This document shows, piece after piece, positions 25,419 to 43,060 of a stretch of 64,000 nucleotides of DNA (the first letter of the stretch is position 1; every line of letters starts with the position of its first letter). The translations under genes were made by a program, and so were the position numbers. Source of the DNA: Eleginops maclovinus (lineage: Eukaryota > Chordata > Actinopteri > Perciformes > Eleginopidae); NCBI RefSeq assembly GCF_036324505.1, contig NC_086366.1:7007427-7071426 (forward strand). The letters are read 5' to 3'. Below the pieces are notes generated by a model. It saw nothing but the letters and a program-made list of their open reading frames with translations, was not told the origin of the DNA and searched no databases.

Positions 25419-28306
25419 GTAAGTGTGTTCTTTATCTACACTGTGGAGCAGTGTAACACTCTCTCCTGTACTTGACCATGGACCCTTCTGTCTTTGAAGA
25501 TGACACAACAATACTCTCCAAATGGCCTGTTCTGCGGGAGACTGTGTCAGCATCTTCACACGCTCTCTGTTTCACCCACTCCCCAGGTGGCTGACGCTCC
25601 TTTGCCAGTGCTGACAGTCAGGCCCATGCACTGGGAGACCTGCACTCTCTCTGTAGGCAGGCTGCTTTGACGCTGATAGATTATTTTCTTGCTCTCTGTC
25701 TGTTTGTGCTTTCTCCCTCTCTCTCTGGATTTTGCTGTATTTAAAGCCCAGCAATCTGTTTACTGTAGGATTACTGCTATTGTATGTTTCAAATTTGACA
25801 GCTGCTTCATTCAACTCCCCAGTGTGGAGGCTGTACGATAAGGCCGATATGGGTTTCTAATCTTTTCCCTGCCTAAATCCTTTCCAAATCTTCTATTTTT
25901 TTCTCCCTCCCCATCCTTCCTTGCTGTAAGATTAGAGCATTTTCCAGCACAACTCTTGGCTTTTGGCGCGAAGCTGCTGGAACACTTTGGTAGGACTGCT
26001 AATGAAGGGAGCTGCTCCTTTGACAGCTGTTGCATCTGATGCAAAGGTTCCCGTATAAAGGCCGCAATCAAACACCCTCCACAACCCTGTCTCCCTGTGC
26101 GTGGGCGTGTGTAGCGCGCATTGACAGCATGCTAAAAATAATTGGGTGACTGGTAAATATCACTCATAGAGGCTGAGAGTGATCTCTTTTGGAAATGGTT
26201 TTATGGAGGCTTTTTGGAGGATATGTTTTATAGAGATATAGCCAGGCCCTAAATCTACTGACAAATAAGGAAAGTAATGTTTCTTATGTTTTTTTTTTTG
26301 CTTCAGGCCCCTCCTAACCAAAATAAATGTTCATTCACAGAATTTAGCAGCTGATTAATTCAGTGTAGAACCTGCAGCTTGGTGTTTTGATTCCTCTGAG
26401 GTCCCTCAAAGCCTTGCAAAGCATAACACACAATATCCTGATTTGAAATTCTATTTAGGCAAGGCTTCAGGGAAACTGATGGATTAATATTGGTACAGTG
26501 GCAGCATTTAACAAACACGCATCCATCAAACTTTTACAAAGTATGACTAATGTCTGATTGTATAGGGCATTAGCCACTGCGCCAGCTTAGCTGTTGAAGT
26601 ATTATTTTCTTCTGTGAGGAGCCAGCTTCCAATTATGCATATATCAACAGCAATGACAGTTATCACTGAAATGCATTGCCGATGACAGCCACATTGTCCT
26701 CTGTACCTTTCTCTCCCTGTAGATGATGAAAAGTGAAATAAAATGAATGACATCATGGCATGTTATGTTGAGTTATTGCGGGTCATGTCCCTCCATATGC
26801 GTGGGAACTCTTTCAATCTGCTTCATTGTGAAGTATAGATTAATGGTTTTACCTCTTATTGCTTACTGTCACCCATCTAGTGTTTGCTCAGGTTTGAAGA
26901 GTCTAATCTACCACGTACAGGTATGCTTATTCGTCAACACATCCTGTGGCTGTGTTGCCGAAGCTCTTCAACCCTTTTGAGACAGCTTCAAAACACGGAG
27001 AATGAACTCCTTCACAAAAGAAAACAGACTTTGCAGAACGCGAGCCTTTAACGAGTGTCAGAGATCCCTGCACAAGTGTCATTTGGGTGATTTACAAGAA
27101 TAACCCGAGGCTAAAGGCTCTCTTGATGTGGAATAAAGAAATCTATAGATATCAGAGGAAAGCTGTTCTCTCTATCCAAGGATTGTGAAGACCAGAGCTG
27201 CCTCTCTTATTGTGGGATTTGTGAAAAAGCAACTCTGCATATTTGAATGTAAAAATAACACTTTGTATGAACATCAATGGGCATATTTTGTCTGCCAACC
27301 ATATTTATTGTTTAATTAGCTAGTTAGTTTGAATAGAGTATTACTCATTGTTAGTGGAGGATTACGGGCAATGCAGTTACCGACTACACTTGAAGGTTTA
27401 AAGAGTAAACACTGCCAGCTTCAAAAAGGCTGTGAATAAAAGAATCCTCGGATGAGAGAATTTTATGATCACTCAATGGTAGGATTGGATTCGGATAGAT
27501 ACTGTCACTCTGGGGCTATGGCCATTTCTTAAATCATTACCACATTATTTGTGCCCATTTCTATTAAGATAAACATGAATAAAAAAGCAATTTATTCATA
27601 CAGGATGAGAAAGAAAGAGGAGGTGAGACGCAGACGAATAATTTAGAAAGAAATATATGAAAGTCGTTTTTCTACAATCAATTTCATCTATAGAGAGTGA
27701 AACCACAGATAATGTGCTCAGGCTGAAAAGGCTCTGTTGAAAAATGCTCCAGGTGCAGCAGCAGTTAAAACCACTGTGGTCAATACCTTTACATTCCATT
27801 GGAAGCATTGTAGCAGTTGCATTTTACATGAAAAATGTGGTACAAAGTGAACCACTAAATCTTTCTATTGTACACATAAGATCCAAGCATGACAGCTCCG
27901 AGCAGATTTACACTTTGCAATGACAATCCATAAAGTATCAAGCCTCTTAATCAGCAAAATGGAGCCGCTCTTGACTGCCAATTCAGGACTTTTGGACAAC
28001 AGATGTGTATTTACCACTGTAATATCCTCAAACCTGTCTATCCTGCACGTGGCTGCTCTCATCATTTGTCTTGTGCAGCGACTCACTGCAAGTGGAAGAA
28101 CTCTCGAAGCAGGCAGGCTGAGAATTAATGCTGTATGGTGGTACCCCTGTTTCTCATTTTCCTGTCTCTTTCTTTTGTTTTAAAATTATTTATTTAATTA
28201 TCTTTTTTGTAATTCATTTATTTCCTTTTCCCCTGAAGAACCTATTTATATGTAATCAGTTGAAGAAATACAACCCATACTGCAATCTCCATTTGAACAA
28301 ATGGCT
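25419..28306. other. Unique sequence, no gene seen
   Basis: 26040-26180 reads as a non-repetitive, possibly regulatory block. 26279-26310 has a strong T-run acceptor-like motif ending 'gcttcag' with no donor or open frame behind it. No repeat family is recognised. Confidence 0.5.
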
Positions 28307-28331
28307 TTGTTGTTGTTGTTGTTGTTGTTGT
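28307..28331. repeat. (TTG)n microsatellite
   Basis: Eight TTG units, pure. Confidence 0.95.
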
Positions 28332-29011
28332 CACTTCCTAGCTCTATATTGAATATATACCTCTCTGATTTATATTATGGTACTTATTACATAAACTGAA
28401 TATGGAACTTGCTCATTTTGTGCGGTCAACTGGGAAATAAGACCACAGCTCTTGTAACCTAATAAAGGAATAATTTATACAGTATGACCCATACTTTGGA
28501 CAACTATATTATGAATACAAAGTTCTCGAAGAATAAATTACATTAAAAGTTTATTGCGAGCCTTGAATTTCTTATATCAAACACACAGACCATAGAGAAT
28601 CTCAAGAAGCTTTAATAATGAGAATAACATTCATCATTTGAATGTAAGCCTACAGCACATGTCCCAGTGAAAGTGTTCCAGACCTTTCCTGTTACATGCA
28701 CGTGTTGTTACGAAATGACAGGCTCCTCGACTTCTTGTAAAATGTCAAAATGGCTTCGGAGTCAATTCCCATTTGCTCTAATGTCATCCTGCGCCGCCTT
28801 TATAGATCAATTTAAGAAAAGATGAGGCAGCAGCAATCCGGATACTCCAGTGTCACATCAGCCCTGTCTCTTCTCTTAGTCATACAACATATATAATCAA
28901 GGATATTAAGAGTGTCGGCACACTATCTAAAAGAAACCCTTTGACGTCATAGCTTTCTCAAATGAACATCTGCTATTTTAAACATTTCCCATGACGGAGC
29001 ACAAAGTAGTT
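28332..29011. other. Unique AT-rich sequence, no gene seen
   Basis: 28600-28880 is non-repetitive with several ATTA-type cores, and its far end (GCGCCGCC near 28791) is unusually GC-rich for this window. It could be a conserved non-coding block. No coding signal. Confidence 0.4.
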
Positions 29012-29228
29012 TTTTGCACTAAAGAACTACTTGCACTACCGTCAAACTGTGTTGATGTGTCGAACATATGTATATATTACTTAGTTGTGTTTTTTTCTAC
29101 GCTCTTATTTTTTTATGTTATATGTTCTTTTATATTTGCACTGTGGGACTGCCAGAAACGGTATTTCAATTTTCTGTATGTATAACACGTGGAAACTTTG
29201 ACAATAAAGTGGACTTTGACTTTGAAAT
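29012..29228 (+). mobile_element. LINE 3' end relic with TTTGACT tail
   Basis: The segment 'gcactgtgggactgccagaa' followed by 'tttcaattttctgtatgt' and 'gacaataaagtggac', then a tandem 'tttgac' tail, matches the 3' untranslated end of a widespread fish non-LTR retrotransposon (CR1/L2/Rex1-like group). Only the non-coding tail is present, as expected from a 5'-truncated insertion. AATAAA inside the tail is the element's own poly(A)-type motif. The exact clade is uncertain. Confidence 0.75.
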
Positions 29229-32220
29229 AGGGAACAGCGAATGAAAGGTTTTGTATCTTGTTGACATCGCTTTATAAATTGGAGATAAACTAGTGGGGGC
29301 AACATAACAGGAATGTTGGCAAAGCTTTGTGCAACCCGAATGGTTTTGTACTTGCTAGTATTATTTTAAACTCAATGTCAAACTGGAATCCGAATATTTT
29401 ACACTATTTGTGTGACAATTTATTAAACTTGCCTTTGTAATAAAACAGTTTTCGGACACATTCAATTCTATTTTAGTTTTTACAATAACATAAAACCTTT
29501 TTTGGAGGTTTTCTCGGCACTGCCTTCAAGCTTCAAGACACTTTCCTGGCAGTGCTCATTCTGGTGTTTACTGACAACAGAGAGTCAGTATTGGTAAAAA
29601 TAAAAATTAAAAAAAAGAAACTGACACTCATAACAATTCAACTTTGGCAGAAAAAAAAGTGTTGTTACGTTTGTGTTAGATGAAAAGTGCAAGATTGTTT
29701 CCAACTAAGTTTTTGTAAGTTTTGAGCCCTCAGTAGCTCGTACACATTTGATGTTATGGTCTTCTAAGAAATACAGCGGCTTGTTGTTGCAGCAAGTAAC
29801 CACACTGCAAAAACTCACAACTAAGTATACAATATGCTGTGATTCAAATCAGTACAAGGGATAAAAAGCGTGAGTCACATGGATCTCAAATGGGACTCAA
29901 ATGAGCCCCCCCCCCCTTTTTCTGGGGACAGTTTAGTCATTATGAATCCCCAAATATAAACATAAATATCCCAAACGTATTCCATAGTGCTTTCTGATGG
30001 ATGAAAACCACTAAGTATGTCCACAGCTTACGTTAAACTGACCCGAGTACTTTCTGCAGATTGATATGACTGCACATAGTCGCTTGATCCTCCCTAGCAA
30101 GGGTCATGTTATCCTTCATTATCAGTGGTGTGTTAGCGAGCATTAATAACTGCTTCCATGGCTGTTGGAAATAAAGTGATATCACAAATTAACTCTGTCC
30201 CCAACCACACAGACATGGCACCATTTAAACTCTTGTATCGACTATAGGCAGGAACCAAAAATGTATGCAGGGGTTGTTAACCAACATTTATAAGTTAAGT
30301 TATTTATTATACGTCAACATGTTTTGGGTGATAAGAGGTGACTAAAAAGTGAATACCAAGTTAAGTATAAAAAGGTATATATATATGATTTCAGATTTTC
30401 TAGCAATAATAAAGTTTGACCAACGGCGAGTGTTGATTCAACTCTGTTTAAGGTTATACTTTATTGGAATAAACTAAATTGGAAGGTGTTGGCATTGTAC
30501 ATGTTTTGACTTCCTAATTCTTCTTCTGTAGTTCACTGCTGTATCTCTCTGACATTGCACAAAAATACCCCCTACTTTCTTTAGTGCCATAAAGGTGATT
30601 GACTTATTGATTTTAAGCAAAAACTCCAGTGCATTGGAAACATGTAAAATGTTCTCACCCCATCGGCACTTCTCATTATTTTTTGAACAGAGATATTTAG
30701 ATTCTAGTGTTGACTGCATCGTTTTTTTGTGGTGAATATACTTTCACCCATTTGTCTCCTTTCCACACTCTCACTTTTACTCTCTGCCAATCCCGCCTGC
30801 CTCAGCACCAGCACCTTCATCGCCTGCCTGCCCACCCCCCTCTGCGCTCACCCCCCCTGCTGCGCTGCGCCGCTTTCGGCCTGCAACATTTGTCTCTCAT
30901 TTGGAATGAAGAGGAAATGCCTCCCTGCGGGCTCACAAGTGGCCCATCCTGAGGGCTGGCTGAGATTGATGCCTGTGATCCAGCTGTGCTGATTTACTCC
31001 CCGCACCCACAGGGGAGTGGGAGATTAGACTGTGCTCTGCTGGAGAGGGCGAGGCAGGCAGCAAACGGAAGAAATGATGGAGAGAGAGACGGATGTCATG
31101 TGGTAGATGAAGCCCTGTGGGTCCTCTATTAGCACTCCATCCTCTTGTCCCAGACCACGCCTTTCATTACCTCTCAATCTAATTGTGCCACATTTGATCA
31201 TAACCATTAACTCTTCTGTAATTGTTGCTGGAGCGGAACATTTCAGGATGCAAACAAATTCATGATGCATACTCAAGGGAAACAAAACACCTTATCAGTC
31301 TTCCAATTTGAGAAAATAAGGATAAATTGTGTATTGGCAATCAATAAGGCAAGAAAAACAGGTCTCTGCTGACCATTCCCCCTGTGGAGCAGAAGCAATC
31401 TATAGCTGTAATCTAAATATTGATTCTAACATTATCCTGTGGAGGTCATCTGTATTCAACCAATAGGGACGGGTGTCCTAAATTTACCTTGTCTAGTTGT
31501 TGGCTCATTGGCCCCTCCCCAGCCATCAGCCTCAAATTGAAAGTGGTGATTGATCACAGGTCACAGACGAATGGCAACACTTCATCACCTCGGTTGCTGA
31601 CATCATACTGCAAGTAATCTATTACCGTGTCACACAGAGACGTTAGCTCATGATGCTGGAATCTATTGTAAAACTCCAAATGTAAAGTCCCTTCTTATTC
31701 TGGAAAACAGGAGGTGGTTATATTGTTTTTTAGTGTCACCTTGGAAAAATACTGCTTAACATGACCTTGTAAAATGTGGCTGCAAAAATCCAGAGGAAAA
31801 CCTGCAGAAGCTGAATGAAATATTTACTGCAAATTATTCTAAATGAAGTTTGTTTCTGCTGTCAAGTTTATTTGATGTTTGCTCTGCCATGCTAGCGTGC
31901 GTGCTAAATGTAGATTAATCCTTCCATCTTGCCAGTAAAAGACAAGAAAGAAAGGCTTTGTTTTGAACATTTATTGACACTTTAAATCTTGCTGTCTGCC
32001 AGAGCATAATCTCGCTGGCTGCAAAGAAAATGTACTTTTCCCTTTGAGAGTTTTACTCCAGTGAGTTTTATGCACTGAATTTATGGTTTTAGAAAAATGA
32101 GCTGACAGCACACTGCCTGCTCTGCCCATTTCACCTTTAACAAGATAGATGCTGGCACTGATATAGTTCCTTGGAGGCAAGGTTGCACACAAATACTCTG
32201 TTGTGTTTACATGTCCGATG
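29229..32220. other. Unique sequence, no gene seen
   Basis: A C-run (29907-29917) is present. 30780-31270 is a mixed-composition, non-repetitive block including GC-rich 30830-30880, and could be regulatory or an exon-bearing stretch, but no frame has paired splice signals. Nothing else is recognised. Confidence 0.45.
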
Positions 32221-32290
32221 TATGTGTGTGGTGTGTGTGCGTGCATGTATGTGTGTGTGTTTGTGTGTTTGGTGTGGGTGTGTGTGTGTG
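32221..32290. repeat. Imperfect (TG)n microsatellite
   Basis: Seventy bases of TG with scattered C, A and T interruptions. Confidence 0.9.
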
Positions 32291-37489
<5,199 letters not shown>

Positions 37490-37696
37490 AGGAGGTTAGA
37501 GGAGGTTTGCATTTCTTAATTATTTAGCTATGGACTTTATTATTGGAAATGGAAGTGTATAATGGTCAAACCTGCTTAGTGTACTGTATGCAAATGTATT
37601 CATTAATGTGTTGCAGCCGTTTAAAAGTCATTCTAACTATAGCAAGCCATAAGTGATGAATCACATGTTTTTATTCATTTCTCTTTGTGTCACCGT

Positions 37697-38130
37697 GGGG
37701 CCCCATTATGCTCATTTTCAGGTTTCAAATTAGTATGTTGTGCCTCCAATGTTTCCATGCTTAAACATCTTTTACAGGTCTTTATTTCTCTCATACTGCC
37801 TGTGTTGTAGCACCTCTTCTCACCCTCTGTCTGACACCAGAGTCCAGTCTGCTCTGATTGGTTTGCTGGCCGGCTCTGTTGTGATTGTTCAACTGGTTAG
37901 AGATGTCCCGCCCCTTACCCTAGCATGTACAATGTGTTGGAGCGCTTGCCAATAGAAGCAAGGGTGTTACAAGGTGATGTCATTATGTTGCTGTTGAGTC
38001 CAATTGAGGCATTTCAGGTAAGGGGGGGTGTGGGAGAGAAACTCTCTCTGGAGGGAACACAGGGATTTTAGCCTTTGTGGACCATTTACATGCACAAAAA
38101 CACACTACAGGAAAGTGAAAACCTCAAAAA
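37697..38130 (+). mobile_element. Common teleost non-autonomous repeat (about 430 bp)
   Basis: It matches, in order and orientation, a fish repeat I recognise. Landmarks are 'ccccattatgctcatttt', 'catactgcctgtg', 'agtctgctctgattggt', 'gcgcttgccaatagaagca', 'gatgtcattatgttgctgtt', 'aggcatttcaggtaagg' and 'accatttacatgcacaaaaa'. It is non-coding and probably a MITE-type derivative of a DNA transposon. Internal 'caggtaag' and 'tctccacag' just beyond it look like splice sites but belong to or border the repeat. The right end is eroded into an A-rich tract. Confidence 0.75.
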
Positions 38131-39447
38131 ACAAAAACAAAAAAAACAGTTTAAGTTAATTGTTGTTGCGTTCAGTGCTTGTGGAAGTGTGTGTTGTATC
38201 TCCACAGATCCAAGTTTTGTTTTTTTGTTTGTTGGCAAAGCAAAGACAGTGGCAGACTTCCAGTGTAATGTGGCCAGGGTTGATAACTGCAACACGGCCC
38301 AGGTTACGCTCTGACCGCGCGGTCAGACTGTGAGATTTGGTGGGATTACCAAAGAGGAAATGTTGCTATGGGGACTGTGGAAGGAGAGCAGCGCATGCCC
38401 TGTAAAACATGCAGCAGGAGTTTCGTATAGATTAGACATACATGACCACTGTCAGCGGTGCCAGAGCGTTTATGGACGTTTTGAAAGAGGATTAGAAAGT
38501 GAATCCCTTTGCTCAATTTCTGGCGAAGGATTTCTCAGGGAAATTACTTTTCATTCATTTTCTGCTGAACATTACAATGTTGTTTGGGGGACATGAAACT
38601 TGTAAACAGGCTTATAAAGGGATTATGCTGCGCTACTGTTTTTTCCGTGGTGTTTAATTCTAGATGGAGGATTCCACTGGTGAGATAGTATGTAATGATC
38701 TGCCTTTTATGAATTTGCAGTGTGAAACTCAAGTCATTTTTTATGTATAATGGTTGTCAAAGAAATCATTCAAATGGTTAGAATGTAAAGTGTCAGTGGA
38801 ATGTTCAGCAATTCAAGAGAAAATATATGTTTTAAGTGCACATTTTGGATAGTTATACAGTTTGAAAAGTTTCTCACACTGAGCATCACATCCAGTTTCC
38901 ATACTTTAATTATTTGGAGCCAGTATCTTTCCAAGTCACTGCAAAAGTCCCTTCTCTCATCTCAGCTGTTTACTGAGCAACATGTGATGGGTACCCGCTC
39001 TCCTTTTACCTCATTTTGTTATGTTCTGGAATTGGAAAATCAGGCATCCCTGGATTTTTACGTGCCTAAATTGGCCATGCTAAATCTGTCCTTGTTAGAC
39101 GCAATTGAACAATCATGCCATTGTAACATGATTTTCCTGTTCCCCTAGTGAGAAAGGAACCACACGGCCTGGATATAATCAGAAACAGCCAGTTGCCTTT
39201 TTACAGAAAAAACAAATTTGCACAAAGGTGTACAACAACAGTGATCATCGAATCAGAGTTTTTCTCGTTCCAACTGATGATTTGTTGGTGATTTTGACGT
39301 AAAAATGTGTGTTTTAATAAGCGTCATGTATTAACATTTAAAGGCGTCGGTTCCCACACCTCCCTCTAGACCTCACCTTACATGTGATCCGACTTGGTAA
39401 GTTGTTGCAACATGTCGTGGTAGCACACAGGCAGAGTGAGAGGGTGT
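38131..39447. other. Unique sequence, no gene seen
   Basis: The 115-codon plus-strand frame at 38801-39148 has no start context, domain or splice support and is treated as chance. Nothing else is recognised. Confidence 0.5.
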
Positions 39448-39540
39448 TCAATTCAATTGAATTCAATTCAAAGGGGCTTTTATTGGCATGAAAGTTCAAA
39501 GAAACAATGTTGCCAAAGCATCAAAATACACAATAATTAC
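39448..39540 (-). mobile_element. LINE 3' tail relic with TTGAA repeats
   Basis: Read on the minus strand this is 'tttggcaacattgtttcttt', then 'catgccaataaaagccc', then tandem TTGAA/TTGAATT units. It is the 3' end of a fish non-LTR retrotransposon whose tail carries an AATAAA-like motif and a short AT-rich microsatellite. No coding part is left. Confidence 0.7.
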
Positions 39541-42445
39541 ACACCATTAACATGTGTTTTATGGCTTCTATATAATGAGGAAACTTTAATAAGAAGATCT
39601 TCTTTCATTATGTTACAACACATGGTAGTTCATAGTTCAACGATGCATAATAATGCAGATATGTTGTGAAGATTGTCTTTCTCTAGTGATCTGAAGTCTC
39701 AGTAAAACGTTTCAAGTCCCTCATCAGATATAAGAGTGGTCATTTTGCAGAACTTTATTTCTTTTACAAAAAGTACAAGATCTTTGAGTTTTCTTTTCTA
39801 TCAATAACCGTTTAAGTGAGACATGTTGCAGCTATAACTCATAATCAGAAGCAGGACTTAGCTAGGTTATATGGTGTTTAATGGTGCATACCTAAACGCA
39901 GTAAGGAAAATCTTACAAAGTATACTAAAATAAAAATAAATAAGATAAATATTTCGAGGAAAAATAAGATATAAGGTTTAGAGCTGTGCAATAAATCACC
40001 ATATTGTAATTTTTTACGATAGATTAAATATCTTGCATAGCAACATTCATACAGCACTATTAAATACATAGATTATAATAGCACCGACTTCTTTGTTGTA
40101 TTATTTGAATATGTTTCTGCAAATCACTACGCCATGCTCACTTATTTATTAGAGCAAGGAAATAATGCAATTTGAACAAGAGAAGGTCACCTCTCGCTAA
40201 GTGATCTCCATAATTTGATAACATTTGTAAAAAGAATATATTTCGTATTGAAAAAACCGTAATGACTAGGGTTTATTAAAAAAAGACAAACTGCAATTTA
40301 AATCCTTCCTTAATATAAGTGAACATACTGGAAATGATGGAAAGAGGATACACACTATTACCGAGTTAACATTGTTAAATTATACTTTAGGATTAGGATT
40401 AAGGTTAATCAAAGGTATGTCATGAAACCCTTAAAAATGATAGTCTTATCAAACTCATTAATTGACTAAAATATGCTTTAGTCAATCAATGAGTTTCCAG
40501 CTCTATCAAGGAGTTTTATGAAACATTTTTGATAACATTGCTATACAAATGTAGCCCGTTTCAGTTTCTTCAACTCAACCTAACCCAAAAACAATCAGGA
40601 AGCACTTTTGTGTGGGAGAAATGACAAACAACTTCTTATTGTTGCCTAGATTGGAGGAATCCTTGACATCAACCGCCGTCTTTCTTTGCTATTCTGTGGG
40701 ACATTGCTTCTTTTAAAGCTACCAGTTCTTGAATGCTAGTTGCCTATGAAAACAATTCCCAGGAGACAGTGTTAAACCAACATGCAGTTTGAAAATGTAT
40801 TAAATGGAGGAAAGCAGGAATGTCAAAGCATAATAAATATTCTGCTCCTTTTTATGACAAGGAGCATTTTTTATTTTTCGCGATTTATAAAGAATGTCAT
40901 ACAGGTCTGAGGTCACTGACCACACAGGACAAGCAGGAAATCCCTGTAGCAGTCCTTGAGTATTTTGCTTTCTGTTTTGATGGAAATTAGGCGATAAAAC
41001 GGCAATACAGCTTTATCACAAAGAGTAACACCAGTTTTTTTTTTGTTCTAAGATAGGAATTATTGCAGAACAAGCTAGCAAGATGAAAACAAATTACAGG
41101 AAAACACAATTACCCTGGATTTATTTCTGTATTATTTATTATTGTTTGTTTACTTGGTAATGTGTGTCGTACTTCACGCAGTAGCTCTTATTTGCTTCAT
41201 TACAGATTCCATAGAGAAATAGAGGGAACATCATTAGGGTGCATGCAAATGTAGACACAGCCGCTGCTAACAATGCCTCGGTTTCCAGATGCTAACAAAG
41301 AGAGGTCAGCTGTGGACATTTCTACCCCCTCACATTAAACACATCTGTGCGTCACGGACGATACGTGTTTGCACTACCTTTCAACACAATACGTTAAGAG
41401 CAACTCGTACAGAACGCGGTGACAAATCCCACAGAAAAGCATTCATTATACTGATACAAAAACCTTTAATGACAGGATGCAAAAGGGAAGCAAAAGCAAC
41501 ATGGGCCGCGGGTCCCCACTGTAATCGCACACAGAATGGCAGCAGTGACAGAATGGGTTTCCCCCCGTTGAATAGCGAGGCGGCTCTTTGTGTCTTTTAG
41601 ATTTCCTCTCTTTTCAGATGATGTGTGGGGAAAGAAGGATCCCCTTTGTGTCAAGCCACAAGACTTAAAAGCAAAGTTGGATATCGATGCATTTGGGTTG
41701 TGTGAGACGTAGTGAGAGAACGCACAAACTGCCTGGATCCATATTTGTCTATGATACCCCGCATAAACAACGTTTTTGGAGCAAAATAACGTCAATGCAG
41801 CTACGTTTGTTGATGCCTTGTTGAAAATATAAAACACTAACAAGTAAATGACAAGATGATTGTTGCTTTTTCTGAGTTCTTTTCTGTAGAGCACTAAGCC
41901 TGAACATAAACTGCTGCTTTTAAACGTTGCCATTATGAGGCTGCTAAATTTACAATTTGTATTTCGCTCCATGACGTTGCATAACTAGAATGAAAGTAAA
42001 ATCATTATACCTCAATGAGCAAACTTTTGCACTCGTTTAATTTTAGTTCCTCAATTACGGAGTCCATTGTCTAAATGTCTTCAGGGACAGATGCTAGATT
42101 AAGAGGAGGGGAAGATAAAAGGATTGTATTTCACACTACCACTCATTTACCTACAGTAGCTCTCCACTTAACTAAAGGACACATCTGCATGTTCACCTTG
42201 ACTTTTTTCTCATTTTATTCTGCTTCCCACGATAGACTCTACAGTAAAATGATCCATTTATCCTTGAGTAAACCAGCAGAATGTTACTATAGTAAAAATA
42301 AATGTCAGGCAAAATTTAATTCACTGTATTCAGTCATTCAAGGGTTTACGCGCATGCATATTTGTCTGTATTTAAGGCAAGTTTATCAGTAAATGTTTTT
42401 TAAAGAGCTGCATTAAGTCAATCAGTCATCAATCAAAGTTGATCC
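39541..42445. other. Unique AT-rich sequence with one hairpin, no gene seen
   Basis: The hairpin at 40451-40496 is listed separately. The 168-codon minus-strand frame at 41466-41972 is the longest non-transposon, non-microsatellite opening in the window. Its translation has no recognisable domain, and it starts and ends in ordinary sequence. Confidence 0.45.
40451..40496. repeat. Near-perfect inverted repeat (20-bp arms, 6-nt loop)
   Basis: Left arm AAACTCATTAATTGACTAAA (40451-40470) and right arm TTTAGTCAATCAATGAGTTT (40477-40496) pair with a single mismatch around the loop ATATGC. It might be the tip of a MITE or a transcribed stem-loop. No flanking transposon ends are seen. Confidence 0.85.
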
Positions 42446-42850
42446 ACATAGCCCTATATCACACATTTTACATCTGTCTCAGTGGACTTTACAGTTTGTA
42501 CAGAATATGAATATGACCCCCTCTGTCCTTGATCCCTCAGATTGGACAAGGAAAAACTTCCAAAGAAATCCCATGGAAGAAACCGTGGGGAGAGCAACTG
42601 AGGAAGGATCCCTCTCCCAGAACAAACAAACGTGCAATGGATATCGTGTGTAATTTAAAAGATAATACGTTTACAACATAGGTAGTCCAAATGATGGAGA
42701 ATGCACGTGTCTATAAATAAGAAGAAGATTAATCCAGGTCCATGTCAGCAAAGCCCCAAATCAGGATCCCAGCGTAGGAAGTGATTTGTGACCATTAGAA
42801 AGCAAATACCGTGTGAGGTTATTTAAACATAATCCAAAGTATTCAACAAA
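42446..42850 (+). mobile_element. Teleost dispersed repeat ('tatagcccaatatcaca' family)
   Basis: It recalls an abundant fish repeat through 'atagccctatatcacacatt', 'ctcagtggactttacagttt', 'ccctctgtccttgatccctc', 'ggaaaaacttcc', 'gagcaactgaggaaggatcc' and 'cgtgcaatggatatcgtgtg'. The order is conserved and the copy is diverged. It is non-coding and its class is uncertain. The right boundary is approximate because the match fades before 42887. Confidence 0.7.
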
Positions 42851-42886
42851 GTGAGATTTTGAATCGAAATGGACACTAAATAAAAC

Positions 42887-43060
42887 GTCAGGGGATCACC
42901 AAACTCATTTTGTGGGGACCATGAATCTCTGTAGCAACTTGAATGGCAAACCGTCCAGGAGTTGTAGCGAACCTTTGCCTAAAATGTCCACCTCTGATAT
43001 CGCTGATAAGTCAGAGGATCCCCATTAAGTAAGATGTATCCTCTGGGAACCATGAGTATC
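42887..43060 (+). repeat. Two units of a fish tandem-type repeat, 123-bp spacing
   Basis: The unit start 'gtcaggggatcacc' (42887) recurs as 'gtcagaggatcccc' (43010), and 'ggggaccatgaatctctgta' recurs as 'gggaaccatgagtatc'. This is the periodic '...ggatcaccaaagtcattag...' repeat that occurs in arrays in many teleosts. Here one full unit and a partial second one remain, right after the dispersed repeat. Confidence 0.7.

Noticed and set aside
26279..26310. Strong polypyrimidine tract with CAG
   Set aside because: Following sequence has no donor within exon range in an open frame.
38014..38210. Splice-like 'tttcaggtaagg' and 'tctccacag'
   Set aside because: The first is part of the dispersed fish repeat consensus. 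The second has no open frame and donor behind it.
41466..41972. 168-codon minus-strand open frame
   Set aside because: No domain, signal peptide, membrane segment of convincing shape or splice support. A single opening of this size can occur by chance in 64 kb read in six frames.
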